NCBI GenBank assembly: GCA_963837425.1 | Contig: CAWINH010000003.1 | Span: 1 to 64,000 of the forward strand | Reading direction: 5' to 3' | DNA length: 64,000 nt | Origin: CAWINH01 sp963837425 | GTDB taxonomy: Bacteria; Chloroflexota; Limnocylindria; QHBO01 | Shown here: one piece after another, positions 24,311-32,865 of the stretch | Position numbering within the stretch: the stretch's first letter is position 1 | Layout: the number at the start of each line of letters is the position of its first letter | Translations under genes and position numbers: made by a program | The notes under the pieces: model-generated | The model's input: only the letters and a program-made list of their open reading frames with translations | Databases searched by the model: none | What the model was told of the DNA's origin: nothing

Positions 24311-26403
24311 CAGGCGGCGTCCCCCGCCGCCTCGATGGCGGCAAATTCGGCCTGCATGCGGGCCAGCTCCGGCCGTGCCGCCAACGTCGGATCGTGGGCG
24401 ACGATGTCGCGGGCCAGCGATCGCGCTCGCTCCGCAAGGCGAAGGTGGCGCGGCTCGAACAGCGATGCCACGCGCAGGGGCGGGAGGCCGGACTGTCGTG
24501 TCCCGAGCAGGTTGCCTGCGCCGCGCATCTCGAGGTCCGCCTCCGCGATCGCGAAGCCATCGGTCGACGAACGGACGATGTCGAGCCGGCGCCGCGAGAC
24601 GTCGTCGACCGCGTCCGAGAGCAGGATGCAGAAGGACCGATGCGGACCCCGGCCCACGCGCCCTCGCAGCTGGTGCAGCTGAGCGAGCCCGAAGCGCTCG
24701 GCGTCCTCGATGAGCATCACGCTCGCGTTCGGGATGTCGATCCCGACCTCGATGACGGTCGTCGCCACCAGGAGATCCATCTCCCCGCCGGCGAACGACT
24801 GCATCGTCGCGTCCCGCTCGTCCGGGCGCTGCTGACCGTGGACCAGCCCGATCCGCAGGTCGGGCAGCGAGCCCCGCAGCCGCTCGACCTCCGACTCCGC
24901 CGACGCCGCGGTGAGCGCCTCGCTGTCGGCGACGAGCGGCACGACGACGAATGACTGGCGCCCCCCGGCAGCCTCCGCCGCGAGAAATGACTCGATCCGA
25001 TCCAGGCCGCGGCGGTCTCGGATCTCCGTTCGGACCGGTTGGCGGCCCGGCGGCAGCTCGCGGATCGTGCTGATCTCGACGTCGCCGTAGAAGGCCAAGG
25101 CCAGGCTCCGTGGAATGGGCGTCGCGGTCAGAGCCAGGGTATGTGGCTCGCGATCGCCTCCCTTCGACTGCAGGGCCGCGCGCTGCGAGACACCGAACCG
25201 ATGCTGCTCGTCGGTCACCGCCAGGCCCAGGCGCCTGAAGACGACCGCGTCGCTGATGACGGCGTGGGTGCCGATCACGACCTCGGCCTCCCCGGCCTCG
25301 ATGGCGGCGTGGATCCGATGCCGATCGGACGCGCGCAGCGAGCCGGACAGGAACTCGGCGCGCACGCCGAGGCCCTCGAGGAGCGGCGACAGCCCCGCGT
25401 GGTGCTGTCGGGCGAGGATCTCGGTGGGCGCCATGAGCGCGGCCTGCCATCCGGCACGCACCGCGCCGGCCAGCGCCACGGCGGCAACCGCGGTCTTGCC
25501 GCTGCCCACGTCACCCTGCAGCAGGCGACGCATCGGGCGTTCACGGCCGAGGTCGGCGACAACCTCCTCGACGGCGGTCCGCTGGTCGCCGGTGAGCGGG
25601 AAAGGCAGCGCTCCCACGAGCGCCGCGAGCTCCGATGCGCCGATCTCCACCTTCGGCGCCAGCAGCTCGGCGCGCGCCAGGCGCGCCTGCGCCAGGGTCA
25701 GCTGCAGCGCGAGGAGCTCGTCGAACGCCAGGCGGTCGAGGGCACCAACCACGTCGAGCGCCTCGTGCGGCAGGTGCGCGTCGCGAAGCGCTCTCTGCAG
25801 GGGGACGAGATCGCCCCGCTCGACGTCGGTGAGCGGATCGCTCACCGCGGGCAGCGCGCGGACAAGGACCCGCGCCAGCAGCTCGCGGCAACGCCGTGCG
25901 GTGACGCCCGCAACGAGGCGGTAGACCGGCACGACGCGGCCGGTGTGCAGCGAGCTGCGCTCGGCCGGCGAGAACTCCGGGGAGGTGAACTGCGGCCGCC
26001 ACCCGCGCATGGCGACCTTGCCGGAGACGATCACCTCGTCGCCGGCATGCAGCCGCGACTCGATGAAACGCCTCCCGAACCAGATCGCCTCGGCGCTGCC
26101 CGTGTCGTCCGCAAGCTGGGCGACGACGCGCTGCGGCCGCCGGCCGAACCCCTTCTCCACCTTCACGTCGGTCACGCGGACCCGTGCCGACTGCTTCTCG
26201 TCTGGCAACAGGTCGCCCAGCGAGCGCACGTCGCTGAAGTCGTCGTAGCGGAATGGCAGGTAGAAGAGCGCATGGCGGGGCGTGATCACTCCGAGGCGCT
26301 TCAGGACGCCGACGCCGCGCCCCAGCTCGGGCATGACCGCACGCAGCGGCTCGTCGAGGTCTTGCGTGCCGAGGGGCTGAATCGGCGGGGCGGCCCTGCT
26401 CAT
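24310..26403 (-). CDS. recG: ATP-dependent DNA helicase RecG
   Basis: RecG remodels stalled forks and branch-migrates recombination intermediates. The 697-aa protein has the N-terminal wedge/OB domain (F-x-Y-D-D-F-S-D-V and V-S-G-K-V), then the helicase core: L-L-Q-G-D-V-G-S-G-K-T, A-P-T-E-I-L-A-x-Q-H, D-E-Q-H-R-F-G-V, T-A-T-P-I-P-R-S-L and the R-G-R-V-G-R-G motif VI. It is followed directly by rsmD and coaD. Its ATG overlaps the stop of the small kinase (ATGA). Confidence 0.96.
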   Translation of the reverse strand: MSRAAPPIQPLGTQDLDEPLRAVMPELGRGVGVLKRLGVITPRHALFYLPFRYDDFSDVRSLGDLLPDEKQSARVRVTDVKVEKGFGRRPQRVVAQLADDTGSAEAIWFGRRFIESRLHAGDEVIVSGKVAMRGWRPQFTSPEFSPAERSSLHTGRVVPVYRLVAGVTARRCRELLARVLVRALPAVSDPLTDVERGDLVPLQRALRDAHLPHEALDVVGALDRLAFDELLALQLTLAQARLARAELLAPKVEIGASELAALVGALPFPLTGDQRTAVEEVVADLGRERPMRRLLQGDVGSGKTAVAAVALAGAVRAGWQAALMAPTEILARQHHAGLSPLLEGLGVRAEFLSGSLRASDRHRIHAAIEAGEAEVVIGTHAVISDAVVFRRLGLAVTDEQHRFGVSQRAALQSKGGDREPHTLALTATPIPRSLALAFYGDVEISTIRELPPGRQPVRTEIRDRRGLDRIESFLAAEAAGGRQSFVVVPLVADSEALTAASAESEVERLRGSLPDLRIGLVHGQQRPDERDATMQSFAGGEMDLLVATTVIEVGIDIPNASVMLIEDAERFGLAQLHQLRGRVGRGPHRSFCILLSDAVDDVSRRRLDIVRSSTDGFAIAEADLEMRGAGNLLGTRQSGLPPLRVASLFEPRHLRLAERARSLARDIVAHDPTLAARPELARMQAEFAAIEAAGDAA

Positions 26404-26876
26404 GACCTGCGGCCAGGGTGCGCCACGGCGTCACGGATATCCTCGTACGGCGGGTGCCACGCGTCGGTGAGCTCGGCGCGCACGACAGGCAGGCCCAGCT
26501 CGAGCGGCCCGAAACGGCCGGCGTCGATGTCGTCCGCCAGCGCGGCAGCTCGATCTGCGTCGAGATGTGCCGCGTGCAGCCCTCGCAGCTCCGGCTCTGA
26601 GAGGCCCCGGCGAAAGTTGCTCTCCACGATCACCCTGCAGCCTGCGGCGAGCAGCGCCTCCGCGACCCGGTAGAGGAATCCGTGGGCGGCGGTCCCCAGC
26701 CGGGTCGACCCGGCCACATCCGCCGGCGCTCCTAAGGCATCGGCCAGGCACTCCTTGAGCTCGTCCTTGCTCAGCAGAGGGAGCCGGAGGTCATGGGCCA
26801 GGCGTCGGGCGAGGCTCGACTTCCCGCTGGCCGGCGCACCCGAGACGATGACCAGCGCCGGCGCGCTCGATTGCAT
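26400..26876 (-). CDS. P-loop kinase-like ATPase, apparently shortened
   Basis: The 158-aa protein starts V-I-V-S-G-A-P-A-S-G-K-S-S with a Walker A loop and resembles the AAA/zeta-toxin-like small kinases of unknown substrate. Middle motifs L-S-K-D-E-L-K-E and V-I-V-E-S-N-F-R-R-G-L-S are present. Between E-P-E-L-R-G-L-H-A and A-H-L-D-A-D-R I would expect, from memory of the family, a strand and lid segment of about 25-30 residues with an R-x-x-x-R-H-P-G-H pattern; it is missing in frame. Predicted leaderless ATG 6 bases after TACGAT. It precedes recG with a 4-base overlap. Confidence 0.7.
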   Translation of the reverse strand: MQSSAPALVIVSGAPASGKSSLARRLAHDLRLPLLSKDELKECLADALGAPADVAGSTRLGTAAHGFLYRVAEALLAAGCRVIVESNFRRGLSEPELRGLHAAHLDADRAAALADDIDAGRFGPLELGLPVVRAELTDAWHPPYEDIRDAVAHPGRRS

Positions 26877-26881
26877 GCGCC

Positions 26882-26901
26882 GATCGTAGCGTGCTACGAT
26901 C
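26882..26901. promoter_or_regulatory. Perfect palindrome carrying divergent -10 elements
   Basis: GATCGTAGC and GCTACGATC are perfect inverted arms of 9 bases separated by GT. Each arm contains TACGAT: on the minus strand it lies exactly 6 bases before the kinase ATG, and on the plus strand it lies about 60 bases before rpmB. The symmetry could be an operator, or may simply arise from two overlapping -10 boxes. The same TGC-TACGAT extended -10 occurs before lemA. Confidence 0.6.
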
Positions 26902-26961
26902 CCAGCGATCCGGCGCCGCCGAGAAGTGGTGCGCCGGCTCTTCTGTGAATGGAGCGCCCCG

Positions 26962-27153
26962 ATGGCACGAACCTGCGAGATCTGCGGCAAGCGACCGATG
27001 ACCGGCTGGAATCCGCAGTCGGTCGGGATGAACCGCAAGCGCGCGCTGCGACGCTGGCTGCCGAACCTGCAGTCGATCGTCATCCAGCGCGAAGGCCGCC
27101 CCGTCCGCGTCCTCGCGTGCTCGCGCTGCCGGCGGACCGCGGAGAAGGTCTGA
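26962..27153 (+). CDS. rpmB: 50S ribosomal protein L28, zinc-binding form
   Basis: L28 (63 aa) begins A-R-T-C-E-I-C-G-K-R-P and ends in L-A-C-S-R-C-R-R-T, so the two Cys pairs can hold zinc (C+ form). The internal R-x-x-P-N-L-Q pattern is typical. I chose the ATG at 26962, with GGAG about 10 bases upstream; an upstream in-frame GTG (26926) gives a non-family extension. It is a lone plus-strand gene between divergent and convergent minus-strand units. Confidence 0.96.
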   Translation: MARTCEICGKRPMTGWNPQSVGMNRKRALRRWLPNLQSIVIQREGRPVRVLACSRCRRTAEKV

Positions 27154-27166
27154 GGGTTCCGACCCC

Positions 27167-27616
27167 CTAGAGGTCCCGCGCCGAGTCGAGCGTCAGGGTG
27201 AACGGCCCATCGTTCACGAGCTCGACGGTCATCTCCGCGCCGAAGCGGCCGGTCGCGACCGTGCAGTTCGATGCACGCAGCCGTTCGACGAAGTGGGCGA
27301 CGAGCGGCTCGGCGACATCCGGCAGCGCCGCCGCCGTGAAGCCCGGCCGCCGTCCGCGTCGCACGTCCGCGTAGAGCGTGAACTGGCTCACGACCAGCAG
27401 ATCCCCGGCGACGTCGCCGATCGCCAGGTTCGTCCGCCCGTCGGCGTCCTCGAAGTAGCGCAGGCCATGGAGCTTGTCCGCCATGCGGTCGACGATCTCG
27501 GGCGTGTCCCCCGTTCCGATCCCGGTCAGCACGACGGCGCCGCGCCCGATGGCACCGAGCTCCTCGTTCCCGCTGCGGACCACTGCGCGGAGCACGCGCT
27601 GAACGACGAGGCGCAT
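27167..27616 (-). CDS. dtd: D-aminoacyl-tRNA deacylase
   Basis: DTD removes D-amino acids (and Gly from tRNA-Ala) from mischarged tRNA. The 149-aa protein starts M-R-L-V-V-Q-R-V and contains both signature motifs, S-Q-F-T-L-Y-A-D and N-D-G-P-F-T-L (usually N-x-G-P-V-T). It is the last gene of the long ileS-to-dtd run, starting 5 bases after the DUF4015 lipoprotein. It converges with rpmB. Confidence 0.95.
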   Translation of the reverse strand: MRLVVQRVLRAVVRSGNEELGAIGRGAVVLTGIGTGDTPEIVDRMADKLHGLRYFEDADGRTNLAIGDVAGDLLVVSQFTLYADVRRGRRPGFTAAALPDVAEPLVAHFVERLRASNCTVATGRFGAEMTVELVNDGPFTLTLDSARDL

Positions 27617-27621
27617 GGCGC

Positions 27622-29220
27622 TCAGCCGCCTGGGGAGGCGGCCGGCTGCGCGCTCGTTGTGGGTCCCGCGTCCTCGCCCGAGATCGGTGGCCCGAGCGCC
27701 GCCTGGGTGAATTGCGCCGCCGCGTTCCAGATCATCCATCCGCCGGCCCCGTTGTCGGCCAGCGCCTTCATCTCGGCCTCGATGTCGGTGGCCGTGTACT
27801 TCCGCTGGCCGGGCAGCCCGAAGTCCTGGATCCACGGCCGGATGACCATCGGCAAACCGGCGCTCTCGGTGTTCATGAGCTTGAGCGTGTCATTGATGAT
27901 GTCGTACGGATGATCATTCGGCACCGCGTAGCCGAAGGTGCCGTTCGCGTAGTGGCTCGGATAGACCATAGGGCTGAAGTAGTCGACGTACGGCATGATC
28001 ACCTCGGGCCGCTGACCGATCCCCTGGTCGTCGGGCGCGATGAAGCTGATCGGGAAGACATCCGCGGAGAAGAAAGCGTGCGTCGTGGCCAGCCGGTCCG
28101 AGACGAGGCGGAAGAGACGACGGATGGCAGGCAGCCGGAACGATTGCGTGTTCGGCAGCGTCGTCTCGGCGGTGTTGTAGTCGCCGTCGGAAAAGAACCG
28201 CACGTAGTCGAGCTGCACCTCGTCGAAGCCCTTGTCCGCGAGGTCGCCGGCGATCGCTGCTATGTACTCCGCGACGCCCGGCTCGTAGGGATCCAGCCAG
28301 ATTCCCCCGCGGTAATCGGTCCAGGGCTTGCCGGTCGCGGAGTTCGTCACCGCCAGCTCTGGCTGCGAGGAGCCAAGGGTGTTGTCCTTCATGACCACCA
28401 TGCGGGCGATCGTGTAGATGCCGCGCTTCTTCAGCTCGGGCAGGAGGGTGGCGAGGTCGAAGATCGCGCGCCCCGTGGCGCCCGACTCCTTCGCCGCCGG
28501 GAGGTCGGTCTCGTAGTAGAGCCAACCGCCGGCTTCCTTGACGTCGATCACCATCGCGTTGACGTTCGTGCGGTCAATGAGGGCGAGCAGGTCGTCGAGG
28601 CGGCCAGAGCCTTCGAAGACCGCCGACGGCGAGTAGAGAGCGCGCGCGGTGAACGGCTCGAGGGTGACGTCCTGTGTCATCGCCCCGTCGATCGCGATCG
28701 TTGCAAGCCGATAGCCCGCCCGCTTGTAGATCAGCGTTCCCTGCTCGGGGGTGCCCGCGAGGGCGTAGCGGCCCTGCGCATCGGTTCGCACCCAGTCCTG
28801 CGCGCCGTCCACGAAGACTCGTACTCCGTCGACCGGCGCGCCGGTCGGGTCGGCGACGACGCCGCTCACCACGTTCGGCCGCAGCCGCAGCATCAGGTCA
28901 CCGTTGTCGGGGACGGCCCCCGTCCCGGGGTCGTACCCGTCGAGGGTGACGGCCACCGCCGTACCGCGCATGGCGGTCACCGTCACGCTGCCGTCGGCGG
29001 CCGTGGTCGCCGATGTCGCTCCGACACGCACCGCCGCGCCGGCCAACGGGCCGTCGTTTGTGCGATCCAGCACGACTACCCGGACGTCCCGCGGGGCCTG
29101 CGACGTGGGTCTGGGGCTCGCCGAGCCCGGCAGCGGGCCGGAGTTGCCGCAGGCGGTCAGCACGAGCGCGAGGGCGATAAGCAGCCGCCCAGCGCGGGTC
29201 AGCCCGAGGCCGCGGACCAT
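27622..29220 (-). CDS. Lipoprotein with carboxypeptidase-regulatory-like repeats and DUF4015 glycoside-hydrolase-like domain
   Basis: The 532-aa protein begins with a lipoprotein signal whose lipobox is L-T-A-C (Cys about residue 24). Two beta-sandwich units of the carboxypeptidase-regulatory type follow (about 43-100 and 112-180; V-S-G-V-V-A-D-P-T-G-A-P and R-T-D-A-Q-G-R-Y). Residues about 190-500 match the DUF4015 family, a TIM-barrel domain thought to be a glycoside hydrolase: V-K-E-A-G-G, Y-R-G-G-I-W-L-D-P-Y, D-E-V-Q-L-D-Y-V-R-F and P-M-V-Y-P-S-H-Y. Substrate unknown. Its start lies 22 bases inside the end of rpe, so it belongs to the same transcript. Confidence 0.85.
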   Translation of the reverse strand: MVRGLGLTRAGRLLIALALVLTACGNSGPLPGSASPRPTSQAPRDVRVVVLDRTNDGPLAGAAVRVGATSATTAADGSVTVTAMRGTAVAVTLDGYDPGTGAVPDNGDLMLRLRPNVVSGVVADPTGAPVDGVRVFVDGAQDWVRTDAQGRYALAGTPEQGTLIYKRAGYRLATIAIDGAMTQDVTLEPFTARALYSPSAVFEGSGRLDDLLALIDRTNVNAMVIDVKEAGGWLYYETDLPAAKESGATGRAIFDLATLLPELKKRGIYTIARMVVMKDNTLGSSQPELAVTNSATGKPWTDYRGGIWLDPYEPGVAEYIAAIAGDLADKGFDEVQLDYVRFFSDGDYNTAETTLPNTQSFRLPAIRRLFRLVSDRLATTHAFFSADVFPISFIAPDDQGIGQRPEVIMPYVDYFSPMVYPSHYANGTFGYAVPNDHPYDIINDTLKLMNTESAGLPMVIRPWIQDFGLPGQRKYTATDIEAEMKALADNGAGGWMIWNAAAQFTQAALGPPISGEDAGPTTSAQPAASPGG

Positions 29221-29909
29221 TCGCCCGTCTCCTGCCCGGCACCCGCGGCCGCACGCCGCCTCAACTCGTGGACGACCGGCGTGAGGTCGCCCGCGTGCTG
29301 GTAGAGACCGCTGCCAACCACGAGCACGTCACCCCCCGCGGCATGGGCGGCGCCGATCGTCTCCCCGTGCACCCCGCCATCCACCCCGATCGGCAGGTCC
29401 AGGCCGCGTCGCTCAGCCTCGGCCCGGAGCGTCGCGATCTTGGGCAGGACGTCGGCGAGGAACTCCTGTCCGCCCCATCCGGGATGGACGGTCATGACCA
29501 GCACCATGTCGACCGCCTCGAGGTGCGCGTACGCGGCCTCGGCCGGGGTCTCCGGGTTCAGCGCCAGACCTGCGCCGCGGCCCAGCGTGTGAAGCGCCTC
29601 GATCACCGCCGCGGGGTCGTCGTCGGCCTCGGCGTGAAAGACGACGAGGTCCGAGCCGGCGTCCGCGAAGGCGCGCGCATAGCGGAGCGGGTTCGAGATC
29701 ATGAGGTGGCTGTGGAACGGGAGCGCCGATCGGTCGCGGAGCGCCTCGACGACGACCGGGCCCATCGTGATGTTCGCCACGAAATGGCCGTCCATGACGT
29801 CGAGATGAATCGAGTCGACACCGCCCCGCGTCGCACGCTCGACCTCCGCCCCGAGCTGCGCGAAGTCGGCGTTCAGCACGCTGGCGCTGATCTGCGGCCG
29901 GCGGCTCAC
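29199..29909 (-). CDS. rpe: Ribulose-phosphate 3-epimerase
   Basis: Rpe interconverts ribulose-5-P and xylulose-5-P in the pentose phosphate pathway. The 236-aa TIM barrel shows S-A-S-V-L-N-A-D-F, H-L-D-V-M-D-G-H-F-V-A-N-I-T-M-G, H-L-M-I, V-M-T-V-H-P-G-W-G-G-Q and V-D-G-G-V; these carry the metal-binding His/Asp residues. The start is GTG, overlapping the rlmN stop (GTGA). The C-terminus has an extra tail, in which the DUF4015 lipoprotein gene begins. Confidence 0.95.
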   Translation of the reverse strand: MSRRPQISASVLNADFAQLGAEVERATRGGVDSIHLDVMDGHFVANITMGPVVVEALRDRSALPFHSHLMISNPLRYARAFADAGSDLVVFHAEADDDPAAVIEALHTLGRGAGLALNPETPAEAAYAHLEAVDMVLVMTVHPGWGGQEFLADVLPKIATLRAEAERRGLDLPIGVDGGVHGETIGAAHAAGGDVLVVGSGLYQHAGDLTPVVHELRRRAAAGAGQETGEWSAASG

Positions 29910-31048
29910 CCGACGCTCACCAGGCGCTCGGCCGGCATCGGCCGGCCGGCGAGCTGTGCGTGGAGCTGACCGCACGCGGCTTCGATCTCGCGGCCACGCG
30001 TGTCGCGGACGGTGACTGCGATCCCCGCCGCCGCCAGCACGCCCCGGAAGGCGCGCACCCGATCGGGCGGCGATCCGCTCCAGCGGGATCCGGGCGTCGG
30101 GTTCAGCGGGATCAGGTTGACGTGGCTGCGCCAGCCGCGGGCCAGCGAGGCCAGCCGCTCGGCAAGCGGAAGGCCATCGTTGACACCGTCGATGAGGACG
30201 TACTCGAGGCTCACCCGGCGACCGGTTCGATCCGCGAAGCGCCGGCCGGCGTCGATGACCGAGGCGACCGGCCATTTTGCGTTGATCGGCACGAGCTCGG
30301 TCCGCAGCGTGTCGTCCGCTGCGTGAAGGCTGACCGCGAGGTTCACCTGGGGCAGCTCCTCGATCATACGCTCGATCCCGGGGACCACTCCCGAGGTGCT
30401 GACGGTGAGATGGCGAGCTCCGACTCCGAGTCGCCGCGGGTCGTTCAGAAGCCGGATCGCATCGAAGACGCGGTCGGCATTGTTCAGCGGCTCGCCCATG
30501 CCCATGAACACGATGTTGTAGTGGCCGCTCCCCGCACCGGGGCGCCAGTTCTCGCCGAGGGCAGCCCACGGCGCGCGGTGCCAGTGGAGGACCTGGTCCA
30601 CGATCTCGGCGGCGGTGAGCTGACGGTCGAACCCGGCCTGGCCGGTGGCGCAGAACGGGCACCCCACCGCGCAGCCCGCCTGGCTGGAGATGCAGATCGT
30701 CACGCGCTCGCCGGTCGCCCCACGGGACGGATATCGCATGAGAACCGACTCGATCCGCCCGCCGTCCCCGAGTTCGTGGACGGCCTTGGCGGTCAGCCCG
30801 CCATCCGCCTCGAGGACGTGGCTGGCACGGATCGTGGAAAACGCGAAGTCATCGGCCAGTGCTTCGCGCAGGCCGGCTGGCAGGTCGGTGAGGTCCGCGA
30901 AGGTCGAGACGTCGGGCCGGTGCACACCGGCCAGGATCTGTCCGGCCCGATACGCGGGCTCGCCGCGGGCTGCGAGCCACGCGGCGAGCGCATCGGGATC
31001 AATCCCGCTGATCGCCGGGGGAGACCCGGCGTTGGGCAGCTCAGTCAC
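29906..31048 (-). CDS. rlmN: 23S rRNA (adenine2503-C2)-methyltransferase RlmN
   Basis: RlmN is a radical-SAM enzyme methylating A2503 of 23S rRNA and A37 of some tRNAs. The C-x-x-x-C-x-x-C cluster is C-A-V-G-C-P-F-C in residues about 127-134. G-M-G-E-P-L-N-N and S-T-S-G-V-V-P-G-I are present, and the catalytic Cys near the C-terminus is in I-E-A-A-C-G-Q-L. The length is 380 aa. It starts with GTG, overlapping the yugP stop by 8 bases. Confidence 0.96.
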   Translation of the reverse strand: MTELPNAGSPPAISGIDPDALAAWLAARGEPAYRAGQILAGVHRPDVSTFADLTDLPAGLREALADDFAFSTIRASHVLEADGGLTAKAVHELGDGGRIESVLMRYPSRGATGERVTICISSQAGCAVGCPFCATGQAGFDRQLTAAEIVDQVLHWHRAPWAALGENWRPGAGSGHYNIVFMGMGEPLNNADRVFDAIRLLNDPRRLGVGARHLTVSTSGVVPGIERMIEELPQVNLAVSLHAADDTLRTELVPINAKWPVASVIDAGRRFADRTGRRVSLEYVLIDGVNDGLPLAERLASLARGWRSHVNLIPLNPTPGSRWSGSPPDRVRAFRGVLAAAGIAVTVRDTRGREIEAACGQLHAQLAGRPMPAERLVSVG

Positions 31049-31790
31049 GGCGGCCCATGATCAGGGTCAGGTAGTAGAGGAACGTGAGGAGCGCCGTCAG
31101 CGCGGCGGCGACGTACGTCCAGGCCGCAGCCTTCAGCACGTCGCGCGCACCGACGTGTTGCTCACCGGTCATCCCCAGGCTGGCCACGAAGGCGAGCGCC
31201 TTCCCGGAGGCGCCGATCTCTACGGGCAGCGTCACGAACGTGAAGACGACCGCGGCACCAAAGGCGACGAGCCCGACCCAGGCCAGGCCGAGCAGGTTCA
31301 TCCAGAGGCCCGCAATGATCAGCCACGGCGCGATCCCGGAGCCGAACTGGACCGCCGGGACGATCGCCTGGCGCACCGTCATCCACGCGTCGCCCTCGCG
31401 ATCCTGGAGCGCGTGACCAACCTCGTGGGCGATCACGGCGGCCGCGGCGACCGAGAGGCGGGTGCTCGGCTGCGCCGGCAGCGCCACCCCACGGCTCGGC
31501 GCGTACGAGCCGAGCTGCGGCTGGCCCGAGACGGCGCTGCTCACGCGCAGCACCTTGCCGCGAGGGTCGTAATGATCGGTGAGCTGACCGGGCACCGGCT
31601 CGAGCTTCACGTCGCTCAGGCCCTGCCGGTCGAGGAGCCGCCGGGCGAAGTCGAATGCCGAGAGGTTGATGCCGGAGTCGACCTTGCTCCATTTCGCATA
31701 GGTCGAACGAACCCGCCAGGCCGCCCAGCCGGTGATAGCGATGCTCGGGAGCAGCACCATCAGCAGGTACGGCAGGATGTTGTAGAGCAT
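31041..31790 (-). CDS. Zinc metallopeptidase, YugP family (membrane)
   Basis: This is a 249-aa integral membrane protease of the YugP/DUF2268-like zinc metallopeptidase family. The motif A-H-E-V-G-H-A-L-Q provides the HExxH zinc site (about residues 117-121). One N-terminal helix and three C-terminal helices are predicted, with G-x-x-I-A-P-W-L and the C-terminal Y-V-A-A-A-L-T-A-L. Substrate unknown. It sits in the def-fmt region where rsmB often follows, but rsmB is absent. A TATACT -10 lies about 40 bases upstream. Confidence 0.87.
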   Translation of the reverse strand: MLYNILPYLLMVLLPSIAITGWAAWRVRSTYAKWSKVDSGINLSAFDFARRLLDRQGLSDVKLEPVPGQLTDHYDPRGKVLRVSSAVSGQPQLGSYAPSRGVALPAQPSTRLSVAAAAVIAHEVGHALQDREGDAWMTVRQAIVPAVQFGSGIAPWLIIAGLWMNLLGLAWVGLVAFGAAVVFTFVTLPVEIGASGKALAFVASLGMTGEQHVGARDVLKAAAWTYVAAALTALLTFLYYLTLIMGRRD

Positions 31791-31828
31791 GGTTGGTGGT
31801 CTTGTGCTACCTCCTTGGAAGCAGTTCG

Positions 31829-31834
31829 AGTATA
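31829..31834 (-). promoter_or_regulatory. Internal promoter (-10 TATACT) before yugP
   Basis: TATACT on the minus strand in the 117-base fmt-yugP gap, followed by AAGGAGGT 18 bases before the ATG. No -35 seen. It may allow yugP-rlmN-rpe-DUF4015-dtd to be transcribed without ileS. Confidence 0.5.
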
Positions 31835-31907
31835 GCCCAGCACCGATGAAGCAGCGGTTCGCGGCCCATGAAGATTTCGGCACAGATCGCCGGGCCAAGG
31901 AGGCGGC

Positions 31908-32843
31908 TCAGTCGGGTGGTGAGGCCCCCAGCAGGACGTGGTCTCGGGGAATCCCGCGACGCCAGTCCGACCCGGACATCGGCGGTCGGCCCTCGGGCTG
32001 CACGACGTCGAGGACGAGCGCGCCCTTGCCGCACGCCACGCGCGGTGGATCCCCGGGCAGCAGCGCGCCGATCGGCACCTCGCTGACGCCCGGGTCGGGG
32101 TGCGCCATCCGGACGTGGAGCCGGCGACCGTCGAGCGTGGTCCACGCGCCGGGCCAGGGTTGCAGGGCCCGAACGCGGCGGTCGAGCTCGTCCGCACCGC
32201 TCCCCCACTCGATCCAGCCATCGGCTCGCGTGAAGGGCCGGACGAGCGTCGCGCGATCGGGGTCCTGCTCGACGGCCGGCAGGCGTTCGATTGCCCATCG
32301 CTCGAGGAGCGGCGGCACGACCTCCGCAGCGAGCTCCGCGAGTCGGTGCTCCAGCTCCGGAGCGGCCTCCCTCCCCGTGAGCGGGACCGGCCACTGCGCA
32401 ACGACCGGGCCCGCATCCATCTCCTGGACCATCACCATCAGGGTCACCCCCGCCTCTTCGTCGCCGGCAAGGATCGTCGCCGGCACCGGTGCCGCACCAC
32501 GGTGGCGCGGGAGCAGCGACGGGTGGACGTTGAGGGGCTGACGACCCGCGACGGCGAGCAGATCGGGAGGCACGAGCCGGCCGTAGGCCGCGAGCAGCAT
32601 TCCGTCCGGCCCGAACTCGCGCAGCGCCGCACCCGCCTCCGACGAGCGAAGGCGGGCCGGAGTGAGAAGCGGGAGACCTCGGTCCCGGGCCCAGGCCGCC
32701 ACCGGGGATGGTCGAGTGCGGAGGCCCCGGCCCGCAGGCCGGTCGGGCTGGCTGACCACGAGCAGCTCGTCGCAGATCGCGGGGAGGCGCTCGGCCAGTG
32801 GGACCGCGAATTCGCCGGTCGCGAGGAAGGCGACCCGCCCGAT
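31908..32843 (-). CDS. fmt: Methionyl-tRNA formyltransferase, probable ATC start
   Basis: Fmt formylates initiator Met-tRNA. The N-terminal fold reads G-R-V-A-F-L-A-T-G-E-F-A-V-P (family G-T-P-E-F-A), then V-V-S-Q-P-D-R-P-A-G-R-G, N-V-H-P-S-L-L-P-R-H-R-G-A-A-P and the C-terminal domain. The first ATG/GTG/TTG is a GTG at 32759, in the middle of the Rossmann fold, and would delete 28 essential residues. An ATC at 32843 gives a normal 311-aa protein 22 bases after def. No strong ribosome site is seen, so translation may depend on coupling to def. The start codon is inference; the family assignment is firm. Confidence 0.9.
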   Translation of the reverse strand: MGRVAFLATGEFAVPLAERLPAICDELLVVSQPDRPAGRGLRTRPSPVAAWARDRGLPLLTPARLRSSEAGAALREFGPDGMLLAAYGRLVPPDLLAVAGRQPLNVHPSLLPRHRGAAPVPATILAGDEEAGVTLMVMVQEMDAGPVVAQWPVPLTGREAAPELEHRLAELAAEVVPPLLERWAIERLPAVEQDPDRATLVRPFTRADGWIEWGSGADELDRRVRALQPWPGAWTTLDGRRLHVRMAHPDPGVSEVPIGALLPGDPPRVACGKGALVLDVVQPEGRPPMSGSDWRRGIPRDHVLLGASPPD

Positions 32844-32865
32844 GTCGGTCGCCCGCGCCGGGCCG

